DNA from: Agelas oroides
Lineage: Eukaryota > Porifera > Demospongiae > Agelasida > Agelasidae
Assembly: GCA_949130485.1 (NCBI GenBank)
Contig: OX422197.1
Span: 3,912,205-3,976,204, forward strand
Length of the DNA stretch: 64,000 nt
Direction: 5' to 3'
Shown piece after piece: positions 10,051 through 19,928 of the stretch; the first letter of the stretch is position 1; each line of letters opens with the position of its first letter. The notes beneath the pieces are model-generated. The model did no database searches and was not told the DNA's origin. It saw only the letters and a program-made list of their open reading frames with translations. A program made the translations under genes and the position numbers.

Positions 10051-10448
10051 CACCCCCCCTCACGGCACTCATTCGTCCACCTCTACCTCCATTCCCACTA
10101 ACCAAGCCCCCACCATTAATGTCTCTCAAGCTTTCCCCACTACAGGAACACCAACTAGCCCCCAAGCCAGCCCCCCTGAGCTATATACGCTCAAGTGACG
10201 AAGCTGAATATCCTTTAAAAAGTAACAGTAAGGAATCCCGTAGATCCAGAAGGTATAATCATAACAATCAACATAAACAAAAACCAAATAGAGTACAAAA
10301 CAATGACCACTGTGTAAATTTGTCCTCCTGTATCCTTACCAAAGAGGAGACTTCGATACTCGGCAAAGGTTTAGGTTTTGTTCCAACCCCACCCATACCA
10401 CACCCATCTGCCATTCAGAAAGACATGAATAAATTTGCCCGCACCCTT
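10051..10448 (+). mobile_element. Penelope-like element fragment, RT N-terminal region
   Basis: A plus-strand frame (9,981-10,526) encodes a proline-rich stretch, a basic patch (ESRRSRRYNHN) and then, at 10,317-10,448, 'NLSSCILTKEETSILGKGL' followed by F.PTP and a final 'DMNKFARTL'. The NLSS..LT..E...L.KGL.F.PTP signature is the conserved lead-in to the reverse transcriptase of Penelope-like retroelements. The RT core and GIY-YIG nuclease are absent, so this is a truncated fragment. It lies head to head with the LINE tail to its left. Confidence 0.7.
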
Positions 10449-10529
10449 ATAGCAACCCTAGCTACTGCAACAATGGCAGCATATCATATAGCATACCTAT
10501 ATATTGATCTCAGCAATTTCTGCTAGCTA

Positions 10530-12370
10530 CCCCTCAGCAGGACAGTAGAAAATGCTGAAGGGAGGAGGAAATGCTGAGAGATTTCTTAGTAGGATGGCTA
10601 CCACTGCATGTGCTTGGTGCATGGCACCAAATGCTTAGGTGTGACAGGAAAAACTGAACAGTACCGTATAGCGGGAAATTTTCGCTGGGTGCAAATTTTC
10701 GCGGACAGACCTGCTTCCGCGAAAATAAACCGCGAAAAAATTAACTATGGTGGAATAGATGACGTCATTACGTGCGTATGTCGAGTACCCATGTGAACAG
10801 GATGGTTCTCTACAGTCTGTCTGCCCTCTAAATGGTTGTTGTAAAGAAGAATCAGCCTGCTACTGCACAAAATACCAACGAAACCGTAAGAGACGGTCCG
10901 AAGATGTCGCATCAACCGGTAGGGGTGTGGTCAGAGCGTTTCGCGTTCCGCGAAAATAAAAACCGCGAAAATTTTTTCTGAAGAGTCAGGACGCTTTTCC
11001 GCGAAAATTTGCACCAGCGAAAATTTCCCCGCTATACGGTATTAGAAACTGATGAGGTGTGGCTAGCTATTGTGCCTATCCGATGAAATTGCCGTGTCAG
11101 GCACTAGTAGAAAACGCTGAGGGATAGTAAGGGATGCAGAATTGCTGATGAGATTGTGGCTGCCATTGTTCCTATAGTTTTAGAAAATGCTGAAGGGCAG
11201 TACAGCATGTTGATAAATGCTAAGTGAAAGTAGAAATTGCTGAAAGGATTGGCTATCCTTGCATTCAGCTATATATAGTAAGCTGAAGAAATTAGAGGTC
11301 AATATATAGAGATTGCTGAGAGGTATGACTGCCATTGTGCTGGAATGCAGAGAATACTAAGGTGGGAAAGGTACAAGGGAGGCAGTATGTACAGACTGTT
11401 GAGAGATGATGTATACTTAATTGGCTAAGAAAACACCCTTATTAATTGGCCCTGGGCTAAAGACTTTAGCCATGCATGGGCCAAGGATGTATGTGTGTAT
11501 AGAGAGGATCACTGAGGCACAGCAAAGATTTCTGAGGGCATTGCTATCATCATGTACTTTGCTGAAACAAAAGCCAATGAGCAGTAGAAAGTGCAGAGAA
11601 ATGAGTGGCAGTAGAGATGGTAGCCTCGTTCCCCAATAGAGACTGCTGAGAGGAGAAGTGAATTGTCCTCTGCCACCTCCAGCCAATAGCTATAACCTTA
11701 AAGTTACTCCCCACTGTTCACTTCTGCCATAATTATCTCTCAGCATACTGCCCCTTGGCAGTTCCTACTACTCCAGAGAAATGCTGAGAGTAGTAAGAAA
11801 CACTGAGGTGTAGTAGAAAGAGCTGAAGGCAACTAATGAATTAATGATGTGCCATTGGCTCAAAGAATGCTGAGGGAATAGTAGATTGGAATAGAGATTT
11901 ATGACTGCAGTTGTGCATAATTTAATGCTCAGGTATGATTCTAAGTAGTATAGAGTTGCTTAGAGTAATGGTTGCCATTGTCCTTGACTATAGAAATTTG
12001 TTTGAAATACTGAGGTCCATAGGTATTGTTGAGAGCTATGTATGATTGCCATTCTGCTTGCGTCCAAGAATGCATGAGGGGAAGAACAGAGTGCCGGGGG
12101 AGTATATACAAGAGCGGGCTAAACTGGGGTATATGACTGCCATTGTGCCCGGCTGAAAATGCACCTGGCCACTATTGCATGAGCCTCTCTGCAGAGAATG
12201 TTATGGGGTTGTAGAAATTACTGAGTTCAGTCTGAGTAGTCGACATGACTGGAGTAATGGCTGGTCTCACAGGCAGGATACTCACTGGAGAGTCTGGCCT
12301 GTGAAATTAAGTAGCACTACTCTTGAGCTTAATTTGGCTGCACAAATCTGTGAGAGTTAGATATGTCATT
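10530..12370 (+). repeat. Degenerate tandem-repeat region
   Basis: An irregular, decayed tandem repeat with recurring words such as 'agtagaaattgctgagg', 'aatgctgag' and 'gactgccattgtgc' at intervals of roughly 60-120 bp, a dozen or more times. It is interrupted by the TA-flanked element at 10,662-11,042. No coding potential is convincing, and it is probably an old minisatellite. Confidence 0.65.
10662..11042. mobile_element. TA-flanked MITE, CCGTATAGCGGG ends
   Basis: TA flanks both ends (10,662-10,663 and 11,041-11,042). The inverted ends begin CCGTATAGCGGGAAATTTTC on the left and CCGTATAGCGGGGAAATTTT on the right. Subterminal 'ccgcgaaaat' words recur several times. The size is 381 bp including both TAs. 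This is a Tc1/mariner-like non-autonomous element. A 66-codon frame at 10,759-10,959 has no known domain. Confidence 0.85.
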
Positions 12371-12430
12371 GTGCTTGGCTTCACAAAATGCAGAGCTAAA
12401 CGCCTACTAGCTATAGGTTTATGTAATACA

Positions 12431-12531
12431 TAAACCACAGTAGACAGGGATTTATGGTCCATAAACCACCCAACCCCCAGGGCGCAGCCCAAGGGCAAGG
12501 GTTGTTTATGGACCATAAATCCATGTCTACC
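12431..12531. mobile_element. Palindromic MITE with GC-rich core
   Basis: Imperfect arms 'gtagacagggatttatgg' and 'ccataaatccatgtctac' surround a core of 'cccagggcgcagcccaaggg'. The architecture parallels the palindrome at 4,616-4,738. Confidence 0.65.
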
Positions 12532-12558
12532 TGTTATATTCTCCACTCTGATTGGTCT

Positions 12559-13315
12559 GTCACGAAGTAACTTGCCCCCCGAAGTAAAGTGTCCGGGGGG
12601 CAAGTTACTTCGAAGCAAACTGTCCCCCGGACACTTTACTTCGAAGCAAACTGTCCGCCCCGGACACTTTGCTTCGAAGAAAAGTGACCCCCCTCGAAGT
12701 AGATTGTCCCCCTTGTGAGGGGACAGTTTGCTTCGAAGTAAAGTGTCCGGGGGACAATTTACTTCGAAGTAGAGCGTCCTGGGGACAACTTACTTCGAAG
12801 TAGAGTGTCCCGGGGGACAACTCACTTCGAAGTAGAGTGTCCGGAGAAAAATCTACAATGAAGCAGATAGTCCAGCACACAAAGTATTTCGATCAAAAGT
12901 ATGTTTGAAGAAAGTATTCCACCAATCAACAAGTAATTATAACAACAGTTATGTAGTACATAAAACAACAAAACGTAGCCTCTTCGGCCTCTACGCTGCA
13001 TTCCTCAGTCTCAGCTCCGTGCGCCGCATCGCGCGCAACACCGTGGCCCCCTGGCGCAGTAATCGTTGTTGATACTTCGTCATCCATGACTAAAATGCTT
13101 TTGCGCATTATGCATGCATCTTATATGGCACCTCATGACAGCTATTGATCTGATTACATCGCTCTCGCTCCTGGTACAGGGTCGATGTCAACTATGCTTT
13201 GCGCGAGAGCGATGAAAGCGGAGGGGGGGCAAATTACTTCAAAGGGGGACGGTTTACTTCGAAGTAACTTGCCCCTGGGGGACACTATACTTCGGGGGGC
13301 AAGTTACTTCGTGAC
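12559..13315 (-). mobile_element. GTCACG-ended DNA element, copy 1
   Basis: The ends are inverted repeats beginning GTCACGAAGTAACTTGCCCC. Next to each end are several subrepeats of the form 'ttacttcgaagtagagtgtcc'. The 757-bp element is the reverse complement of the copy at 32,859-33,634, with almost no differences apart from one homopolymer. The flanks (tggtct and aggtcc) are at best an imperfect target duplication. A 60-codon frame at 12,926-13,108 (minus) translates identically in both copies. Confidence 0.9.
12926..13108 (-). CDS. Small conserved frame in GTCACG element, copy 1
   Basis: A 60-codon frame starts MRKSILVMDDEVSTT, has an acidic middle (ETEECSVEAEEA) and ends in a short hydrophobic tail with cysteines (FCCFMYYITVVIITC). 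The second element copy at 33,085-33,267 encodes the identical peptide. Identity between two young copies does not by itself show selection, because the whole element is nearly identical. I recognise no family, and a transposase role is unlikely at this size. It may be chance coding. Confidence 0.25.
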   Translation of the reverse strand: MRKSILVMDDEVSTTITAPGGHGVARDAAHGAETEECSVEAEEATFCCFMYYITVVIITC

Positions 13316-13352
13316 AGGTCCTTGTGGTTTATTAGTAAACACACATGGGCAT

Positions 13353-13912
13353 CCTAACCACCAATGTATCTCAAACCAATCTATGTTAGCTTTTGCTCAG
13401 AGCTACTCCCAAAGTCAGGCTAGACTCATGTTTGTCACTACTCTTGGAATGGACAACTTTGACTGCACCAAAATGAATGCACATTTCAAAAAATTCACAG
13501 CTTGTCTACGGGAGGGGCTCATTCACGAGTGGAAGCAAGCATTACTAGCCCCACCTCTCTCCATTATGTCGCTAAACAACTCACGGCTCTGTTCCACACA
13601 CAAACCCTCTTCAGCTTTCTTGTATACGGCAGCGTTGTACCAACGATATAGTGCGCATTCTAGTTAAAGCCAAGCCCAGCACTCGGAGCACTGGGCCACG
13701 GTCACCTACTAGGCTTGGCATACGATCGCAAGACCTGGGCCTACCCAGTGAGTACATTCTTGGCCACTGTGGCCTTTCTGCTGCTTCTAGACACAAGCTT
13801 GCTTTCACAAGCAGGCATTACGCACTACTCACAGCTACTGACACTACAGCACTCTACTAAACTCCTTCTTGTTTTTTTTTTTGTTTTTTTTTAAGCTTAT
13901 CTTCAAAGTTCC
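13353..13912. repeat. Interspersed repeat, copy 2
   Basis: Second copy of the 575-bp repeat at 6,843-7,424. It has the same start (aaccaccaatgtatctcaaa) and end (ttcaaagttccgacca), with a shorter and interrupted T tract near 13,870-13,892. Confidence 0.75.
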
Positions 13913-15017
13913 GACCAGGTTCCTTTAGGGATTCACTTTGTTCACCGACTCTGAGGACAGAAGGCACATGATTACCACGTGACAGAATATGATGCGCGCA
14001 TTCGCGCGCCGAACTGAACGTATGCTGGCACTGGCAGTGTACAGGCTACGCATGCCAATATGTAGGGTTTGGCTTTGCAGAATGAAGTCTTCATGCAAGC
14101 TAAAACAAATGGAAATCACAGCCAATGTAGAAGAAAACTACTAAACTCTCTGATAAAGTAAAATATACACAAGGTTCACTGAAATGAAATCTGAAGATGA
14201 GAACAGTGACACAAGCAATGCGCTACTGTGTCTGCAAATTTGGTAGAGATCTGTGACTGTCTCGGAACTTGGATCTTTGTGTTTTGCATCTAAAGAGAAC
14301 AATGGGAATAGTAAACATCACATTAATGGATTAGAATGAAATTCCTAGCATTCACCAATGACATAATACGCACCGCCACACTGGCCCATGGTGATCATGT
14401 GGCATTGACAATGTGCTGTACGATATTCCAAGGGCAACAACCATGAATACAAGCTACAACTAGTGCTCTATGGACGAAACCGATGTGGGCACATGGATTT
14501 TTCAACAAAACTGAAGCCGCCTGGCTAGTCAAAATTGCTTCTCATGAACAACTGACCATTAAACTAGCAATGTACAGGTCTAGCCTGTCAGATGGCTTCA
14601 GCACAGTTGAAAACTGAATGCACTCATCCTGACTTCATTCATAGAACCACTCTTGTTTGTAGCACTAATTCACAATTCTTGGAATGTCATCACAGCATAT
14701 TAATTGCCACTATGATGTGACGTCATGTCTCCCTCCTGTTCACAGATAAAGGTCTGGTGACTTGATGAGCATTCGTGTGTTGAGTGCGGCCAATCAGACA
14801 GATGGCTGTAAATCACTCAGCTACTTAATTTTGTTGTCTACCAGTCTTGTGCCCAAACCCAACCAACAGAGAAAGGGTCTTGTGACAAAAGCCAGAATCC
14901 TTGTGCTGAAGCTTTGTAATTTTAGATGAAGGATAAATAAATGCTTTGTGTTGAAGAATCGCAAGTTTTTAGCAGCACAATTGAAGTACTTTTACTTGCT
15001 CCTGCATTATATTTAAG
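13913..15017. other. Spacer with no recognised gene
   Basis: Scattered short open frames only. Nothing I recognise as coding, RNA or repeat on either strand. Confidence 0.4.
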
Positions 15018-15366
15018 CCAGACCTACTTCCGCAAAAGGGAAGGGTCTGGTGAAATGCGTATACAAGCTGTGTCCCACTGCACTGTACAGTGTGGTACAA
15101 TCACATTGCAGTATTTTGTCAAATGATGCATTACATGACTGTTTGAGTAGCAATAGCAGTCTTGAAAATGGTGAAAGAGAGCTAGGGCATCTTTTCCGCT
15201 ACTGCAGAAGCTGTACAAAACACTTCGACTATACTCCGCAACAGGTAAATTCAAGAGTGCATTATTTGATATCTGGTTACGTCATCCAGCTAATTGCATT
15301 CCAGTGGGACGTGGCTTGTATACGCAGTTCACCAGACCCTTCCCTTCTTTTGCGGAAGTGGGTCGG
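15018..15366. mobile_element. MITE with roughly 60-bp terminal inverted repeats
   Basis: The left end 'gacctacttccgcaaaag' and the words 'ggaagggtctggtgaa' and 'tgcgtatacaag' are mirrored at the right end (about 15,317-15,366). The arms align over about 60 bp with a few mismatches and a small indel. The size is about 350 bp, with no coding capacity. The exact ends and target duplication are uncertain. Confidence 0.75.
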
Positions 15367-15462
15367 GCCTGCGAGACTCCATTACATTACTGATTATAAA
15401 TCTGGAGTAAGCCCAATTAGGTATTTGGCTTGTGTCAGCAGACACTTTTTGGTGAGAGGGTG

Positions 15463-15611
15463 GGTTTAACTTAGCCTCGTTCCCAGGCCTCCACCCGTAT
15501 TTTGTTCTTCAGTTTGCGTTCAGTATCGCTCTTTCGCTTCCGTGTATTATACTGAACGCAACCGAAGAACAAAAAATGGGTGGAGGCCTGGGAACGAGGC
15601 TAGGTTTAACT
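15463..15611. mobile_element. Mutator-like fold-back MITE, 9-bp target duplication
   Basis: The element at 15,472-15,602 (131 bp) consists of two arms of about 55 bp starting TAGCCTCGTTCCCAGGCC and a loop of about 20 bp. It is flanked by the perfect 9-bp direct repeat GGTTTAACT (15,463-15,471 and 15,603-15,611). A 9-bp duplication is typical of Mutator-like elements. Single ends of the same type appear near 9,399 and possibly 11,622. Confidence 0.85.
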
Positions 15612-15847
15612 AAAGAGTGCGCAGGTACCAATTTTAAACTTGAATTCTCTTTCAAAAGCTAGCAATCAGCTTTTCCTCTGAGTGCATTCCACAAACACAC
15701 AAACCCTCTGAGAAGCCACCTGACTCTTCCCTGTGCATGACACTGAACACAATCTGTGCTGTGGTTGGTTTGGTCTGGCTTACGTGATCATCAGCCAAGG
15801 CATAAAGTTAATGACACCCACCATGGAGTTATTCTACCTCCTTGGGG

Positions 15848-15906
15848 AGAAAATGGCAATCCCAACAAACTCTGCATAATGCAGAGTTTGTTGGGGTTGC
15901 CATTTT
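15848..15906. repeat. Short near-perfect hairpin
   Basis: Arms of about 28 bp ('agaaaatggcaatcccaac...' and its mirror) with a 3-nt loop (tgca-taa-tgca). It could be a small fold-back element. Nothing in the flanks shows that it is a transcribed microRNA. Confidence 0.75.
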
Positions 15907-16097
15907 CTGCTGATAAACAATTTGGTAGCTTTCATGTAGCTTCTTCTGATCTAAACTAAGGCCATACTTCATTCGAACATCATCCCAAACAGCGATAAAT
16001 GGTAAAATTGCTTCAATTCTGCTGATCTGTTGTCATCAGAGTTTGCATGGCCAAGATGCTTGAGCACTTCAAGCTGGGGTGTCATCAAGAGTATGTA

Positions 16098-16170
16098 GCC
16101 TGCCAGTGGCACACATGTTACTTTGTTACTTACATAAATCATTGTACATACATGTGTGCCACTGGCAGGC
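16098..16170. repeat. Perfect 21-bp inverted repeat
   Basis: 'gcctgccagtggcacacatg' at 16,098 is repeated as an exact reverse complement at 16,150-16,170, around a 31-bp AT-rich loop. It is probably a small fold-back. Confidence 0.85.
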
Positions 16171-16274
16171 ACAGATCCCATATTTCTACCTCAACTATCA
16201 GACTATCACTTTGCAGGGGCATTTTAGACTAGCTTTACAAATTTCGCCCTCACCTTGCTTTTCTGTGTTTCGGA

Positions 16275-16487
16275 CCCCGTTCTGCCAGGCCACGTCGTAA
16301 CTAACTTAATTATAAACTGATTATTGGATGCCAATGCCGACAGGAAATGGGCAAAATCCCCAGTTTTACGGACAGTGAACGGTTGAAGACTCCCAAAACG
16401 GACTGTGCGCTAAAAGTTTACAAAGACAAAGAATTCTATCAGCTTGGATTCCAGGTTTGTGAAAATACAGGGTAGCGTGCCACCTTG
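16275..16487 (+). repeat. Right end of the GGTGGCAC element, copy 2
   Basis: Matches 7,435-7,650 for about 210 bp. The final 'gcgtgccacctt' directly abuts the first satellite unit. No left end was found, so only the right part survives here, and the satellite boundary coincides with it. Confidence 0.8.
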
Positions 16488-16798
16488 AGTGCCTGGAAAG
16501 ACCAAGAAAGCAGTTTTCTCACCTGCGGAGGTCCTGTGAAGCTCGTGCAAGCCTGTTTATGTGCGGGAAAGACCTGATAAAGCCCTTTTTAACAGCTGAG
16601 GAGGTGCTGCGAAGCACGTGCACTAGCCTGTTTAGATGCCTAGAAAAATCGAGAAAGCAGTTTTCACCGCTGTGTAGGTCCTATGAAGCTCGTGCAAGCC
16701 TGTTTATATGTGGGAATGACCTGACAAACTCGTTTTAACCACCGTGGATGTGCTGTGAAGTACGTGCAGTCCTGTTTGGTGCCAAGAAAGATCAAGAA
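16488..16798 (+). repeat. Satellite array, block 1
   Basis: First units of the large satellite. The repeat is a dimer of two related halves of about 72 bp. Half A has 'gagaaagcagttttcacc', 'actgtggaggtcctgtgaag' and 'ctcgtgcaagcctgttta'. Half B has 'gataaagccgttttaacc', 'gccgaggaggtgctgtgaag' and 'cacgtgcaggcctgttta'. The block ends at the hAT remnant. Confidence 0.95.
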
Positions 16799-17433
16799 CA
16801 GGGCCGTAGGAACCGGTCCGGCCGTTCCGGTTTTGCCCGGACCTTTTTCGCCAGCGACTACTTGACATGCGAGCGTGACATGCACGTGCGTAAACACGAG
16901 GTTCATTTGCTCGTAGCTACCTTTCAGTAAATTGCATGGCTAGCAGTAGTGATAGTACATTTTCAGCCGAGAGCCTCATCAACCCAGGACTTTTAAATTT
17001 TCCATATAAAGAGAGTTTGGAAAAAAGACTGTTATAAAGCGACCTTCCCTAGTCTCGCGTTGCCAACCCTAGTTTGTTCGGCCGCTACAAATGGCTGCAA
17101 TACGATGATGCCGCTTTTTGCCACGTTTGTCGGTGTTCAGCAGACCAATTAAAAGAAGCTGATAACGAGCCACATCAAGGACGCTGCCTTCATCAACAGG
17201 GGATTTAGAAACTGGAAGGATGGCACAATCAGCATGTCAAGGCATGAGAGTAGTGACTGTCACAAAGAAGCTGTATACAGAGTATATATGATAGCCTGTA
17301 CGTCCTCAATCAACTAGAGATATTGGTGAGCAGCTATCTGAAATTCATTCCCGCGATGAGAGACAACAGGCAGCTGCTCATGATTGAATTCTCCAAAACA
17401 TTAGATCCTGGCTTGCAATTGCCAAAATATTGC
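16799..17433 (+). mobile_element. hAT transposon remnant (TTF zinc finger type)
   Basis: The left end CAGGGCCGTAGGAACC is typical of hAT ends. An ATG at 16,936 opens 'MASSSDSTFSAESLINPGLL', followed by stops. At 17,078-17,260 a TTF-type zinc-finger region is readable in two frames: 'GRYKWLQYDDAAFCHVC' and, after a one-base shift near 17,177, 'DAAFINRGFRNWKDGT' then 'HESSDCHKEAV'. At about 17,310-17,425 'STRDIGEQLSEI' and 'ILQNIRSWLAI' match the start of the DUF4371 region of ZMYM-like hAT transposases. The catalytic core and right end are missing: the copy is cut by a CACTA-like end at 17,434. It is dead through stops, a frameshift and truncation. Confidence 0.75.
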
Positions 17434-17580
17434 ACTGTAAAAAAAGGGAGTAATGGTTACAGTAATCCTTTGAAGGAGTTCCGAGAGCCGGGCAAATTTA
17501 ACCCCCAAGGGAGTAATATTTTTACTCCTGTATGGAGTTATGGAGTAAACTAGTTACTCTTATGTGGAGTTAGTGTAACT
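17434..17580 (+). mobile_element. CACTA-like element left end
   Basis: CACTGTAAAAAAAGGGAGTAA begins abruptly inside the hAT remnant and is followed by repeated 'ggagt' words (ggagtaa, ggagttcc, ggagtaat, ggagttatgg) over about 140 bp. CACTG-type ends with subterminal repeats are typical of animal EnSpm/CACTA elements. I find no matching right end, so the element is truncated or its end has decayed. Confidence 0.5.
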
Positions 17581-18824
17581 AGTAAAGTAGTTTCATTTAA
17601 TTCATAGGGTTTAGCTTTTAAATGCACAAAATAAAGAACTGTGTGCACAAAGTGTAATGCAAAAACAAAACTGGAGACAAGGTGATATACAAAAGTTAGC
17701 CAGACAAAGAACAAAGAGAATAAACAGATGGTGGGACACTTTGATTGTCCTTTAGTCCCAAGACAAAATGCTGAAAAAGATAAGCAATGCATAAACTGAT
17801 TTACAATATGCAGTGTCAAATACAAAATAAGTGCAGATGAGATCCGCTAAAGCATCACCCTATGTGCTGAAAGAAGGCAGTCAGATTCTTATGTATACAT
17901 GGTACGGCATGGTCTCGTCTGTCTCTGTAGCCAACTATGTACTGCTCTCGCTGTCCTGTGCTTTCCACCAACATGTCAACATCTGTGCAGCCCTGTTAAA
18001 AACGAACAAATGATCTATAAATAAGACATGTTATGTGTGACTTCATCCTCATTTACAGGTAATACCAAGCTTACAGTACAAACACTTTCAACTAACCAAG
18101 CAACAATCTAAAATGAAACATAACGAGCAAATCAGTACAATCTTAAGGTAACGGGTACATGTTCATGAATAAAATTAGTATGCCACAAACTTGCAAGTAT
18201 AACATTTCCTACCCAAAAGCCACCGGATTTTTACAACAACCAGTTGCTACAGCGGGCATTCGGCTATAGTTCAGGATAACACTAACGTTGCTACAGTACA
18301 CAGTCAAGTGACAGTAGGCGGCTGCTCGGTGGAGTACGAGTACAAATTTCTATGTCAGTTTACTACAACGGTAGGAGGAACTAGGTGCTATTTATGACCT
18401 CAACAGAGCCAGAGCAACTCACTGCAAGGCCACACGAAGCGTTTTGCCTCATACCTGGGAACAGAACAGAGCGGCAGTGGCTGAAAGGCTGCTGGATACT
18501 CGAAAAACAGGTACCCCAGTAACTTCGAAAACAAACTACGGCGAACTGGAAAAATTTTCTTTCAGAAACCAGAGGAGGTAGTGCAAGTATACAGATTTTG
18601 TATACATCTTCCGGTGATATCCGTTATGATAATCGGAGTTATGCGGTTGTCGTACAACGAAAGAGCGGTGCCAGACGGCAGATTTCGGCACCATCTGTTC
18701 CAAGCCGTGTTCATGCGAACGACTTATCCTTCAAGATATGTGTATTTCAGGTGATCAAGGGTCCACACAGCTGTCGAGACCACTGCTACTGCTCCTGTCG
18801 GTATGTGAGAACGCTGTAAAAGCC
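17581..18824. other. Unassigned interior of the composite insertion
   Basis: AT-rich sequence between the CACTA-like end and the large inverted repeat. I recognise no protein motif or repeat pair. A 73-codon frame at 18,598-18,819 has no known domain. Confidence 0.4.
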
Positions 18825-19928
18825 GGGTCCAGCTTCAAGCCTCTGAAATTGGTGAGATTCAAGCGCCCATAGCGCATGAACGCAGGGTGCTATCAAGACC
18901 GGACTTGCACCAGATTAAAGATCTGTTTCTGTGCTTTCTGAAAATCCTCACATGATGGGGGTAACATCCCCATTAGATTTGGAGCTATAAGCCTGTGAAG
19001 TTACCATGTTGCATGGGTAACTTTGTCCAATCGTATCTCCTGAACCCTACCACCTATGGACATGAGCCTTGAACCGTTGGTTGCAGCAAAGATTGAAGTT
19101 TATTTATCAGGATATGTAAAAGTATTGTGACATCCCCATCAGATATGGAGCTGTGAGCCAGTGAAATAAGCCATTTTTCATGATTTTGATGCACACGGGT
19201 AAATTTGTGTGACTGTATCTCTTGAACCCTTTCCTCTACAGACACGAAACTTGTACCATTGTATACAGCAAAGATTGAGGTTTATAAAGATGTGTTCAAG
19301 CATAGTGACATCCCCATTGCAATTGGAACTGTAAGTCCTTGAAGTAAACCATGTTTCATGGTTCTGTATGCATTGGTAACTTTGTGTGAGCATATCTCTT
19401 GAACCCTACAACTTAAAGACATGGAACTTGCGATGGGGGGTCACTAAGCTTGAACACGTCTTTATAAACCTCAATCTTTGCTGTATACAATGGTACAAGT
19501 TTCGTGTCTGTAGAGGGAAGGGTTCAAGAGATACAGTCACACACATTTACCCGTGTGCATCAAAATCATGAAAAATGGCTTATTTCACGGGCTCACAGCT
19601 CCATATCTGATGGGGATGTCACAATACTTTTATATACCCTTATAAACATCAATCTTTGCTGCATCCAACGGTTCAAGGCTCATGTCCATAGGTGGTAGGG
19701 TTCAGGAGATACGATTGGACAAAGTTACCCATGCACACCAAAACCACAAAACATAGTTAACTTCACAGGCTTATTGCTAATGGGGATGTCACCCCCATCA
19801 TGTGAGGATTTTCAGAAAGCACAGAAACAGATCTTTAATCTGGTGCAAGTCCGGTCTTGATAGCACCCTGCGTTCATGCGCTATGGGCGCTTGAATCTCA
19901 CCAATTTCAGAAGCTTGAAGCTGGACCC
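18825..19928. repeat. 1.1-kb inverted repeat (fold-back element)
   Basis: Arms of about 540 bp mirror each other around about 19,431. The outer 140 bp (gggtccagcttcaagc... inward) are nearly identical on both sides, and the inner parts differ by indels. Each arm has internal tandem subrepeats of about 170-190 bp built from 'tctcttgaaccct', 'gcaaagattga' and 'gtgacatccccat'. The right arm ends at the satellite. It resembles a Foldback-type DNA element, and no transposase was seen. Confidence 0.85.

Noticed and set aside
9981-10526. A single 181-codon gene
   Set aside because: Its first part is antisense to a LINE tail and only its later part matches the Penelope-like lead-in, so it is a chance fusion of two fragments.
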